From assembly GCF_000003815.2 (NCBI RefSeq), contig NC_049982.1, forward strand, positions 4,799,511-4,831,160: a stretch of 31,650 nt of DNA. The letters run 5' to 3'. Each line of letters opens with the position of its first letter. Position 1 is the stretch's first letter. This document shows positions 18,421 through 27,671 of this stretch, piece after piece. A model generated the notes under the pieces. The model searched no databases and had not been told where the DNA came from. It saw only the letters and a program-made list of their open reading frames with translations. The translations under genes and the position numbers were made by a program. Source of the DNA: Branchiostoma floridae. Lineage: Eukaryota > Chordata > Leptocardii > Amphioxiformes > Branchiostomatidae.

Positions 18421-18612
18421 TCTTAGGCGTACTGCAAACTCCTACGTGCGCCCCGACCGCAAAAGTTGGCGCCAATTTCTCGCATCTGGATTCCATTGTA
18501 AAGCCAAAGCGGAGGGGGTGTGTGAATTTCAGGGGACGGTTCACTAACTATTGCACAATTGTTCACGAGGCATGTACACCTCCATAGAACATACTCTCCG
18601 AGCAGAGGTTAG
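18421..18612 (+). promoter_or_regulatory. Conserved intronic block (unit D copy)
   Basis: Directly follows the transposon. It keeps GTACTGCAAACTCCTACGTG, GCGCCCCGACC, GTGTGTGAATTTCAGGGGAC and GGTTCACTAACTATTG. Confidence 0.55.
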
Positions 18613-18790
18613 GGTTAGGCGTGTCTTTGTTATCTTTTTCATTTATTTACTTTTTTTGTCTATTTTGTCAGATTTTCTTGTTTGCTAATTGCTTGATGGA
18701 AAGTACAACAAGAATGCCTGAAAAAAATGTAAAAAAAAAACACCTCTGCTCGTGGTGGCATACATAACAATCCATCTCACTATTTCTTAG

Positions 18791-19013
18791 GACCTGTTTA
18801 CAAGAGGCAAAAAGTTGCTTGTCCTAAAAATGTCCTATGACGTTCGATGTGCGGCGCGTGTCCTAGGACGCTTTCTTTGCCCGTGTGAAAACAAAACTGA
18901 CATGCTTTCGTTGTTACACAGGCAATAAAAGGTCCTAGGACATGCGTGGCGTGTCGAACGCCGTAGGACATTTTTAGGACAAGTCATTTTTTGCCTTGTG
19001 TAAACTGCGCCCC
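18791..19013. mobile_element. ~223-bp MITE with ~80-bp inverted repeats
   Basis: The left arm 18791-18869 (GACCTGTTTACAAGAGGCAA...GTCCTAGGAC) pairs with the right arm 18932-19013, with scattered mismatches; both hold CTTGTCCTAAAAATGTCCTA. No clear target duplication is visible, so the exact ends are uncertain by a few bases. Nonautonomous; superfamily not assigned. Confidence 0.8.
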
Positions 19014-19426
19014 AGACTCTGTATGATTTGTAGAAGACAATAAACAAACAATTTGTAGAAGACATGCATGGCAGAGTAAAGGAGAGATCAATCATGTTCT
19101 CCTAAGGTACCAAATAATGCAGGCTTAGGAAGACAACGTAAAACTTATCTACATGTAGTGATGTACAGCAGCTTTGCTTCTAAGTGGAAAATCTGCCCAA
19201 GGCTATGGAAGATGAGATGGATGGAGGGAGAGAGTCATGATAATGATGATGATGAGGATGGTGTATGGTTTCTTGTCGGTATCAATCTTGTGATTTGTAA
19301 AAAGCAGCCCACAATATCAACTGAGAGAACAGCATTGTAATACCATGTTTAATTGCCTGACGGTCACAGTTGATAATTGTTTGCCCTGTCATGTATTTTA
19401 CAGAAGTTGATCCAGATATTGCTGAC

Positions 19427-20926
19427 ATGGCAACAACAGACAGCATGCAGGGTTTGGATGACGTCAGGAGAGGAGCAGCAGGGGGTTCTGCCGACAGTGT
19501 TCTCACCTGGCACGGAGACAGACGTGAGGAGTCTGGGAAGGAGTACGGTAGGAAAGACAAAGGTGTGAGAGTGTACAGGTGTAAGGAGTGCAGCAAGCAG
19601 TTCAGTAGGCTGGGTCATCTGAAGAGGCACGTGCGAACTCACACAGGGGAGAAACCATACAGATGTAAGGATTGCAGCAGGCAGTTCAGTCAGCTTGGTG
19701 ATCTGAAGAGGCACATGCACACTCACACAGGGGAGAAACCCTACAGGTGTGAGGAGTGCAGTAAGCAGTTCAGTCAGATGAGTGATCTGAAGAAACACAT
19801 GAGGACTCACACAGGGGAGAAACCCTACAGGTGTGAGGAGTGCAGTAAGCAGTTCAGTAAGCTGAGTAATCTGAAGAGACACATGCGAGCTCACACAGGG
19901 GAAAAACCTTACAGATGTGAGGAGTGCACCAAGCAGTTCAGTCAACTTAGTGATCTGAAGACTCACATGAGGACTCACACAGGAGAGAAACCATACAGGT
20001 GTGAGGATTGTAGCAGGCAGTTTTGTCAGCTGGCAATTCTGAAGACTCACATGCACACTCACACGGGGGAGAAACCCTACATGTGTGAACAGTGCAGCAT
20101 GCAGTTCAGTCAGCTGAGTAATCTAAAGACTCACATGCGGACTCACACAGGTGAGAAACCCTACAGTTGTGAGGGGTGCAGCAGGCAGTTCAGTAAGCTG
20201 AGTAATCTGAAGAGACACATGCGAGCTCACACAGGGGAAAAACCTTACAGGTGTGAGGAGTGTACCAAGCAGTTCAGTCAACTTGGTGATCTGAAGAGAC
20301 ACATGCAGACTCATACGGGTGAGAAACCTCACAAGTGTGAGAAGTGCAGCAGGCAGTTCAGTGTGCTTAGTACTCTTAAGACTCACATGCGTACCCACAC
20401 TGGGGAGAAACGTTACAGGTGTGAGGAGTGCAGCAGGCAGTTCAGTGTGCTAAGTAATCTGAAGACTCACATGCGGGCTCACACAGGGGAGAAACCCTAC
20501 AGGTGTGAGGAGTGCAGCAGGCAGTTTAGTCAGCTGAGTCATCTGAAGACTCACATGCGGACTCATACAGGGGAGAAACCCTACAGGTGTGAGGAGTGTA
20601 CCAGACAGTTCCGTCATCTGGGTGATCTTAAGACTCACATGTGGACTCACACAGGAGAGAAACCCTACAGCTGTGAGGAGTGCAGCAGGCAGTTCAATAC
20701 ACTTAGTAGTTTGAAGAGACACATGCGGACTCATACAGGGGAGAAACCCTACAGGTGTGAGGAGTGTAGCAGGCAGTTCAGTCAGCTGGGCAATCTTAAG
20801 ACTCACATGCGGACTCACACCGGAGAGAAACCCTACAGCTGTGAGGAGTGCAGCAGGCAGTTCAGTCAGCATGGTGATCTAAAGAAACACATGCGCACTC
20901 ACAGGGGAGAAACCCTACACTTGTGA
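19427..20926 (+). CDS. Unit D: C2H2 zinc-finger protein, first 16 fingers of a frameshifted 23-finger array (499 aa)
   Basis: The exon follows TATTTTACAG at 19403; the ATG at 19427 is the first in frame after the exon 1 TAA. Residues 1-49 are the family module ([20 protein letters not shown]...). Sixteen fingers follow, contacts -1/2/3/6: RGHR, QGDR, QSDK, KSNR, QSDT, QAIT, QSNT, KSNR, QGDR, VSTT, VSNT, QSHT, HGDT, TSSR, QGNT, QGDK. Finger pair 4-5 is repeated as pair 8-9 (both with CEECTKQF). A 2-base deletion near 20900-20903 (CTCACAGGGG for CTCACACAGGGG) ends the frame at RGETLHL and TGA 20924-20926, just after both His of finger 16. Seven more fingers continue in another frame. As written it makes a functional-looking 16-finger protein; assembly error is equally possible. 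Confidence 0.88.
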   Translation: MATTDSMQGLDDVRRGAAGGSADSVLTWHGDRREESGKEYGRKDKGVRVYRCKECSKQFSRLGHLKRHVRTHTGEKPYRCKDCSRQFSQLGDLKRHMHTHTGEKPYRCEECSKQFSQMSDLKKHMRTHTGEKPYRCEECSKQFSKLSNLKRHMRAHTGEKPYRCEECTKQFSQLSDLKTHMRTHTGEKPYRCEDCSRQFCQLAILKTHMHTHTGEKPYMCEQCSMQFSQLSNLKTHMRTHTGEKPYSCEGCSRQFSKLSNLKRHMRAHTGEKPYRCEECTKQFSQLGDLKRHMQTHTGEKPHKCEKCSRQFSVLSTLKTHMRTHTGEKRYRCEECSRQFSVLSNLKTHMRAHTGEKPYRCEECSRQFSQLSHLKTHMRTHTGEKPYRCEECTRQFRHLGDLKTHMWTHTGEKPYSCEECSRQFNTLSSLKRHMRTHTGEKPYRCEECSRQFSQLGNLKTHMRTHTGEKPYSCEECSRQFSQHGDLKKHMRTHRGETLHL

Positions 20927-21539
20927 GGAGTGCAGCAGGCAGTTCAGTCAGCATGGTGATCTAAAGACTCACATGCGGACTCACACAGGGGAGAAACCCT
21001 ACAGGTGTGAGGAGTGCAGCAGGCGGTTCAGTCAGCATGGTGATCTAAAGAAACACATGCGGACTCACACTGGGGAGAAACCACACAGGTGTGAGGAGTG
21101 CAGCAGGCAGTTTAGTCAGCTGGGCAATCTGAAGACACACATGCGGACTCACACAGGGGAGAAACCCTACAAGTGTGAGGAGTGCAGCAGGCGGTTCAGT
21201 CAGCATGGTGATCTAAAGACTCACATGCGGACTCACACAGGGGAGAAACCCTACATGTGTGAGGAGTGCAGCAGGCAGTTTAGTCAGCTGGGCAATCTGA
21301 AGACACACATGCGGACTCACACAGAGGAGAAACCCTACAAGTGTGAGGAGTGCAGCAGGCAGTTTAGTCAGCTGGGCAATCTGAAGACACACATGCGGAC
21401 TCACACAGGGGAGAAACCCTACAAGTGTGAGGAGTGCAGCAGGCAGTTTAGTCAGCTGGGTCATCTGAAGACTCACATGAAGACTCACTATGGACACACT
21501 GATGGTGTAAGGGACGAAGCAGGCAGTTCTGTGAACTAG
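20916..21539 (+). pseudogene. Unit D: out-of-frame 3' part of the finger array (7 fingers and family tail)
   Basis: From the Tyr codon at 20916 a different frame reads fingers 17-23 without interruption to TAG at 21537-21539. It ends with the family tail [16 protein letters not shown]. Fingers alternate between an SQHGDLK type (17, 18, 20) and an SQLGNLK type (19, 21, 22), ending with SQLGHLKTH. All Zn ligands are kept; linker 21 is TEEKP. The Leu usual at helix position +1 is His in 16, 17, 18 and 20. There is no promoter of its own, and the first ATG (20973) lies inside a finger, so it would be expressed only if the frameshift is an error, polymorphic or bypassed. Confidence 0.85.
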
Positions 21540-21906
21540 GAAGTCTGAAGAGATGTGTACTTATATGGACCCTACATGCGTTAAAGGAACACAACAGGGA
21601 GTATAATAGGCAAGATAGGCACATTGGATTCAAACTCAAGACATAGCCTCAAGTGTTAGGAATTGAGTCAGCTTGGATACACTGAAGGAACAAGGCACAA
21701 GGCAGTAATCTTAGTCCTTACACAAGTTACAGACCAGAGCACTTAAGATAACAGGCAAGTTTAGTAGGGCACGTATTGTCATAATTGATATGCAGCCCCA
21801 AACTAAGTGCAACAATCAGTTCAGTCTTACTACATGTATTTGGGTGAGCTTAAAATCATACAAAGGTTGGATATGTAGACCACCACATACATTATGTACT
21901 ATATAT

Positions 21907-22182
21907 GATATGAACTTTATTGCACGACATTTGCACATGGTACAAAGTATGGCAACGAATATTACACAAAGTACAAAGATAGGTATAAAGAATAAGTCTT
22001 AACATCCTAAATAACATAATGAGGGCTAACACAAGTCTTTGATATAAGATAACAATGGAGTTGGGCTAATAATTAATTTCATTATTTTTTCTAATAGCAA
22101 AGCAGTCTTTGATATATTTGCCTATCTTTGCATTATGGGATTTGTGGCATCTAAAGATATATACAAATCTATCTATAAAAAT
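21907..22182 (-). mobile_element. 276-bp retroposon-like insert, 8-bp target duplication
   Basis: Flanked by CTATATAT on both sides (21899-21906, 22183-22190). Unit E shows the empty site GTACTATATATTACACTACT. Read on the minus strand, the insert ends GTCGTGCAATAAAGTTCAT, with an AATAAA just before its end. This suggests the 3' end of a 5'-truncated non-LTR element or SINE. No coding sequence is recognised. Confidence 0.65.
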
Positions 22183-22554
22183 CTATATATACACTACTTG
22201 TTGGTGAAGTTAATTTTTGCTGTTGTTGTTGATTCAGCTTTGGCACAACATTTCTTCTGTTATGTAAAAAAATCTACCCTGAATCTCCATCACAGTAGAC
22301 GTTATTTGTCATTGGATGTGCCAACTAATCTTTTTTCACAATCATAGCCAGAGGCTGTATTTAGGAGCTTACAATTGGTTGTTGTTCAAATTCATTGATA
22401 GTAATCTTTTGTAATGCTAAATGCAATGATAGAAACGATATTTTCTTTGGAATGTCCACACCTTTTTTTGTAAAGGTCTTTCATCTGTTTGTTGATCCCA
22501 GATCTTGTAGTTGATAGTCAAGTTTTGTTATTTTGTAAAGTTTAAATAACATTA

Positions 22555-22802
22555 ACATGCTTCCAAAGTACATTTGTGCCAAGTTCAAAGTAGTGATGTA
22601 GAAATTCAAACTTCAATGCAGTAAAAGTTCAAATTAGGGAAATAACTTACTTTATAGTTTATACTAGTAAAGTACAAATTTTAGATTAAAGTAGTGATTT
22701 GTTGGTTGGTTGGTTTGTTTCATTATTGAAATAGAAACTCAAAGTTCAAAGTAGTACATGTAAAAAGTTCAAAGCAGAAAAAGTAAAAAGAAGTTCATGG
22801 TA
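22555..22802. repeat. AAGTAGTGAA-type minisatellite (unit D copy, left part)
   Basis: Same words as in units A-C; interrupted by the element at 22803-23499 and resuming to about 23600. Confidence 0.8.
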
Positions 22803-23499
22803 GAGTCCATTCCAAGACACCGTGCGGATGTTTGTGGCCATTGTTTAGAATTGATTTTAAAGTTTTGTAACTATATGTCTTGGACATTTGATACTTCAGA
22901 AATATTTCTAACACTGTTTCAACGTTATAAATGTTTCCCTGGTCCTGTAAAACTTTGGAAATATTCATCGTGTGGAATTGGATACTTCTAATGGTTTCTA
23001 ATTAATGATAACTGCATTCTACCATTATTTACCATTTTCTACCATTTTTTTGTAAATGGTTCAGTGGGCTGGGAAGATAGCAATTCACACATCCTTGCAA
23101 AGTATGGTTGGGTGCCATGCAACAATGGCCCACCACAAAGGATCCACCAGTGCCCAGCAGTGAAATCTAAAAATATACAGATACAACAATGGGGCTTACT
23201 TTTATGGGGGCAATAAACTAATTTAACCATTTGGCGAGGTTTACCATTTTTTGTAAATATTTGTAAACATCAAATAATCACACAGAGGTTTCACAATTAT
23301 TCTAAATAAAGATATGTTTGTACAGTTACTTTCAAAATGTTTCTAAAATATTCAAAGGAATTCAAATATATGAGTACTTTCTCAGTCAATTTTTTAAAAA
23401 TAATTTAATTATTGTGGCTCAGATATTCTTTTATTCAAAATAATTCAGACTAATTATAAATATCGCCTAAAAACCCTCATGGTGTCTTGGAATGGACTC
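22803..23499. mobile_element. 697-bp nonautonomous DNA transposon, TA target duplication
   Basis: Perfect 19-bp terminal inverted repeats GAGTCCATTCCAAGACACC, with TA at 22801-22802 and 23500-23501. The empty site in B, C and E is TTCATGG(C/T)A(G/C)TGTAGA-like with a single TA, so the minisatellite was split exactly here. The interior is AT-rich with repeated TACCATTTT / AAATGGT words near 23020-23250 and no transposase frame. Confidence 0.88.
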
Positions 23500-23763
23500 T
23501 AGTGTAGAACAAAGTAGTGAAGTAGAAATTCAAAGTACAAGGTTCAAAGTAGTGAAAGTACAATTTTCAATTTAAGTAAAAAGTTGAAAGTCGTGAAAAC
23601 ATTTCTGGTATTTGTTTATTTTCTATGCTTTAACATTTCAAAAATTATAAGATTTGAGTTTTGCAAGCTAGATATCAAAGAACCCCATTACTCTGTGAAA
23701 TAAAACGTCCCCTAAAGATGAAGATTGTAGCATCGTTTTATTGCCTTATATTTTTCATATATA

Positions 23764-23832
23764 GTGTGTGTGTGTGTGTATGCGTGTTGTGTATGTGTGT
23801 GTGTATGTATGTTTGTGTGTGTTTGTGTATGT
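23764..23832. repeat. (GT)n microsatellite, unit D
   Basis: GTGTGT tract with many TATG and TTGT interruptions. Confidence 0.9.
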
Positions 23833-23835
23833 AGT

Positions 23836-24000
23836 TGCCCAGCATAACTCCAGAATGCCTAAATGGATTGTCTTCATACATGAATTTGGTATGTGGGTAG
23901 GTCTTGATGATACCTTGAAACGATTAGATTTTGGGCTCCTTACTATGGTACTGCAGCGAAACTTCCGGGTTTGATATCTTGTGTTCTGGACATGCTACAG
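23836..24000. repeat. Dispersed GACCAGCAT repeat (unit D copy, 3' truncated)
   Basis: Matches the 2440-2645 repeat up to GGACATGCTACAGTC, then changes to unrelated sequence. 24001-24290 holds nothing I can name. Confidence 0.75.
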
Positions 24001-24294
24001 TCAAGGTGTGGCCCTTTGAGGTCAATCGGAAGAAACCAACTAACAGCCACAGTGGTGCACGTGTTAGGTAGTTACTTCTGACTACAAACTTGTAAGATTC
24101 TCGGCCCAAATGAAACTGTACTATATTCGCCAGACAACTTATTAGTTTATATGCTTTTCCGCCCTCGTACTGAAGGTTTTAGCTGGTTCCACCCTGGTTT
24201 CGCACCCTGAGCAACTGTGGTAGCATCCAAGTAACATCCATATCCGGAACCCTCTCGCACTTAATTATGGGAAGTGTGTAAGTGGAGAATGCAG

Positions 24295-24902
24295 TAGAAG
24301 TCCGCATTCATTCTGTAGCGAGTTCTAGTGTTTCATCAGGCATCCCTGTGTCGACTAAGTTCCAGGTAAGGAGACTTGACTTGTGACTCTGTATTCAAAG
24401 GTTTGTAGAACAGATTTGAGGAAAAGAAACTTTCATGAGTACGAGCCAGGCCACACCGGAAATTATGCATAACTTTCTTCTTTGTCTGGACTGTCACCGT
24501 GCCTTGAGACCTATTTTACCTTTGTGCGCCTGCGTAAAAACATATCGTAGTGGGGGGAAAACATGTTGTGTATTTTGTGTCAGTTTGTGCTGTTTGTCAA
24601 AAGTCGTGATTTGTTTAGGAGCTGGCTATGGGGATGTGGAAAATGTAAACAAGGAGAGCCACGCCACACTGGCATGCATAAATTATTTACTTTCTTTGTC
24701 CGGACTGTCTTTGTTTCTTTGTTTAGGTCGTGAAACCTATGTTCCTGTCTTCAGGCCGTGAAACCTATTTTACTTTGGCGCATCTACGTAAAAACATATC
24801 GTAGCGGGGAAAAGAGAAGCATGTAATGTATTAAGGGACATGCGGACTCACCCTGGAAATACTGAAGGTGGAAGGGACGAAGCAGGCAGATCTGTGAACT
24901 AG
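24295..24902 (+). pseudogene. Unit E: gutted zinc-finger gene (exon 1 and intron start fused to the array end)
   Basis: Exon 1 (AGAAGTCCGCATTCATTCTG...TTCCAG|GTAAGG, donor at 24366, in-frame TAA kept) is followed by intron sequence like that of unit C. The early intron segment (CCACGCCACACYGG...CATATCGTAG) appears twice, near 24447 and 24658. At about 24837 the intron jumps directly to ATGCGGACTCACCCTGGAAA, the end of the last finger, and reads the tail ...GRDEAGRSVN to TAG 24900-24902. The N-terminal module, acceptor site and all fingers are gone, as is the promoter block seen in C, D and F. It cannot encode a zinc-finger protein. Confidence 0.88.
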
Positions 24903-26178
24903 GAAGTCTGAAGAGACGTGTACTCACATGAACCTTATGTGTTTAAAGAAATACAGTAGGGAGAACAATAGGCAAGATAGGAAGAAGCGCATTGAACTCT
25001 CACTGGTGACATACCCTCAAGTGTTAGTAATTGAGTCAGCTTGGGTACACTGAAGGAACACATAAACACATACAGTCATGACAGTCTCACAAGGCAGTAA
25101 TCTTACACAAGTTACAGACCAGAGCACTTAAGATAGCAAGCAAGTTTAGTAGGGCAGGTATTGTCATAATTGATATGCAGCCAAAAACTGAGTGCAAAAA
25201 TCAGTTCAGTCTTACTACATGTATTTGGGTGAGCTTAAAGTCATACAATGGTTGGATATGTAGACCACCACATACATTATGTACTATATATTACACTACT
25301 TGTTGGTAAAGTTAATTTTCCTGTTGTTGTTGGTTCAGCTTTGGCACAACATTTCTTCTGTTAGGTAAAAAATCAACCCTGAATCTCCATCACAGTAGAC
25401 GTTATTTGTCATTGGATGTGCCAACTAATCTTTTTTCACAATCATAGCCAGAGGCTGTATTTAGGAGCTTACAATTGGTTGTTGTTCAAATTCATTGATA
25501 GTAATCTTTTGTAATGCTAAATGCAATGATAGAAACGATATTTTCTTTGGAATGTCCACACCTTTTTTGTAAAGGTCTTTAATCTGTTTGTTGATCCCAG
25601 ATCTTGTAGTTGATAGTCAAGTTTTGTTATTTTGTAAAGTTTGCATAACATTAACATGCTTCCAAAGTAGTGAAAGTACATTTGTGCCAAGTTCTAAGTA
25701 GTGAAGTAGAAAATTCAAAGTTCGATGTAATAAAAGTTTAAAGTAGGAAAATTACTTACTTCAAAGTTTATAGTAGTGAAGTACAGAGTTAAGATTAAAG
25801 TTGTGATTGGTTGGTTGGTTGGTTGGTTGGTTTGATTGTTGAAACAGGAAACACAAAGTTCAAAGTAGTAAATGTAAAAGGTTTAAGCAGGAAAAGTAAA
25901 AAGATCAAAGTTCATGGTACTATAGAGCAATGTAGTGAAGTAGAAATTCAATGTTCAAGGTAGTGAAAGTACAACTTTCAATTTAAGTACAAAGTTGAAA
26001 GTAGTGAAAACATTTCTGGTATTTGTCTATTGAGTTCTCTGACACTTGTAGCAGATTTTTACAGTAGCAACTTTCTATGTTCCTTTTTACATTTCAAAAG
26101 TGTTACGGTTACTTAGTTTCCATCTATTTGAGTTTTGCAAACTAGTTATAAAAGAATGCCACTACTTGGTAAAATAAA
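24903..26178 (+). other. Unit E 3' flank, fossil fingers, AATAAA at 26173
   Basis: Intact family 3' flank although the gene is dead: fossil fingers to about 25090, a segment without a gene (25090-25660) nearly identical to unit D without its insert, the minisatellite, then GGTAAAATAAAAA with AATAAA 26173-26178. Confidence 0.7.
25660..26012. repeat. AAGTAGTGAA-type minisatellite (unit E copy)
   Basis: Includes a perfect (GGTT)n patch of about five units near 25808-25831. Confidence 0.85.
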
Positions 26179-26233
26179 AAATGCCCCAAAGATGAAGATT
26201 GTAGCATCGTTTTATTACTTTATGTTTTTCATA

Positions 26234-26292
26234 GTGTTTGTGTGTGTGTGTGTATGTGTTGTGTGTGTGTGTACATATGTGTGTGACTGTGT
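26234..26292. repeat. (GT)n microsatellite, unit E
   Basis: Interrupted GTGTGT tract, ending GTGTGACTGTGTAG. Confidence 0.9.
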
Positions 26293-26296
26293 AGTT

Positions 26297-26500
26297 GACC
26301 AGCATAACTCCTTTGGCATGTTGGTAGGTCTTGATGGGCTTTGAAATGATTAGATTTTGGGCTCCCTAGCAGATTGCTATGGTACTGCAGCGAAACTTCC
26401 GGGTTTGATATCTTGATTTCTGGACATGCTATGGTCATGATTTTTGATGTTGATAAATCTTGGGGCAGAGAGTAAGTGGTGTAGGTTTGGGCCCCCTAGC
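26297..26500. repeat. Dispersed GACCAGCAT repeat (unit E copy)
   Basis: Contains an internal deletion after CATAACTCC, then TTAGATTTTGGGCTCCCTAG to GGGGCAGAGAGTAAGTG and GGGCCCCCTAGC. Confidence 0.75.
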
Positions 26501-26519
26501 AGCATTTTGAACAAGCAAC

Positions 26520-26701
26520 TGCTCAGGATCGTGGTCAGGATTATGTTGTAATATCCGTAAACTTCATTGTCATTGTTAGTTTAAAAAAAACAGCCCTCTA
26601 CTCCAATGTACTTAGCATAGACCACATCTGCATATTAAGTGCCTCAGGACTAAAGTAACTGAATACCGGTCCACCACCTCTTTGTACCACGATCCTGAGC
26701 A
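26520..26701. mobile_element. ~182-bp MITE-like element
   Basis: Terminal inverted repeats TGCTCAGGATCGTGGT at 26520-26535 and its complement ending at 26701. No clear target duplication and no coding capacity. It sits directly after the unit E repeat. 26702-26830 holds nothing I recognise. Confidence 0.65.
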
Positions 26702-26830
26702 TCGAGCACATGCCTCTGTCATTTCTGTACACTACTAACCCTACTCAAGATTAAGTGTCTTAGAAGCATCCAAATCTGTCCGTCTGGCTCTCTTGAGCAA
26801 CCTACAAGGTACAACAGTGTGGACTTCTAG

Positions 26831-27067
26831 AAACCCGTGTTAGTCTTTAATGGTCACCGGAGGCTCATGTACAATAGTTGGGTAATCAGGGAAATCTGAC
26901 CGCCGTCCATGAGTACTTTCGGGTCGTAGAGTCCCGACTTCCTGTCCGCAAGGATACGCTTGGCTTGGAGTTCGGGGCCGTTTCTCGTCCTTGGAGAAGA
27001 AGTCCGAATTCATTCCGTAGCGAGTTCCAGTGTTTCATAAGGCATCCCTGTGTTCACTAAGGTTCAG
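26831..27067 (+). promoter_or_regulatory. Unit F promoter / noncoding exon 1 with splice donor
   Basis: Family block from AACCCGTGTTAGTCTTTAAT through GTCGTAGAGTCCCGACTTCC and GGAGAAGAAGTCCG to GTTCAG|GTAAGA (exon end 27067). TAA 27058-27060 is in frame with the finger exon. The same frame is open upstream across most of the block (from about 26878). The transcription start is unknown. Intron 27068-28398 is 1331 bases, phase 1. Confidence 0.65.
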
Positions 27068-27504
27068 GTAAGAAGATTTGACTTGTGACTCGGTATTCAA
27101 AGATTTGTAGCACAGTGTATGAAGGAAAAGAAACTTCATGATTATGAGCCACGCCACACAGGCATGCATACTTTTTCTGTCATCAGGCCGTAAAAAACTA
27201 CTTTTCTTCTGTGCAGCTGTGTAAAGCATATCGTAGAAAGGGAAAAGGAGAATGTTATGAATTTGGTGCTTTGTTGAATTGTTGTGTTGTTTGCCTCTCA
27301 AAATGTGACTATTCAGGAGTTGCCTTTGGAAAGTACAAAAAAGTAAACAGGCGAGGGTCGATAAGGGTTTTTGGATTTTGTTGGATTCGAGGGGCTGAAA
27401 ATTGACGCTTTGTCGCAATGACTTGTAAAATACCTACATACGGTGTTTTGAATGAATATTAAGTGGCCAGGTTAACAATTCTTCACATGGTAAGGACTCC
27501 AGTT

Positions 27505-27671
27505 ACCTGTCTAAGGTGTACTGCAAACCCCTACGTGCGCCCCGACCCCGAAAGTTGGCGCCCAATTCTTACATCTGGATTCCATTGTCGCCATGAAGCC
27601 AGAGGGGGTGGGTGTGAATTTCACGGGACGGTTCACTAACTATTAAAGTGTTACTCCTGAGACATGTAGAA
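27505..27671 (+). promoter_or_regulatory. Conserved intronic block (unit F copy)
   Basis: Carries GTACTGCAAACCCCTACGTG, GCGCCCCGACC, GAAAGTTGGCGCCCAATTCT and GGGACGGTTCACTAACTATT. The hAT-type MITE inserted at its right edge. Confidence 0.55.

Larger units (their letters stand above)
21540..23704 (+). other. Unit D 3' UTR / flank with two insertions, AATAAA at 23699
   Basis: Fossil finger stretch to about 21690, then family sequence interrupted by a retroposon-like insert (21907-22182) and a 697-bp DNA element (22803-23499). The minisatellite is split by the latter. It ends CTGTGAAATAAAACG with AATAAA at 23699-23704. No gene is supported. Confidence 0.65.
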
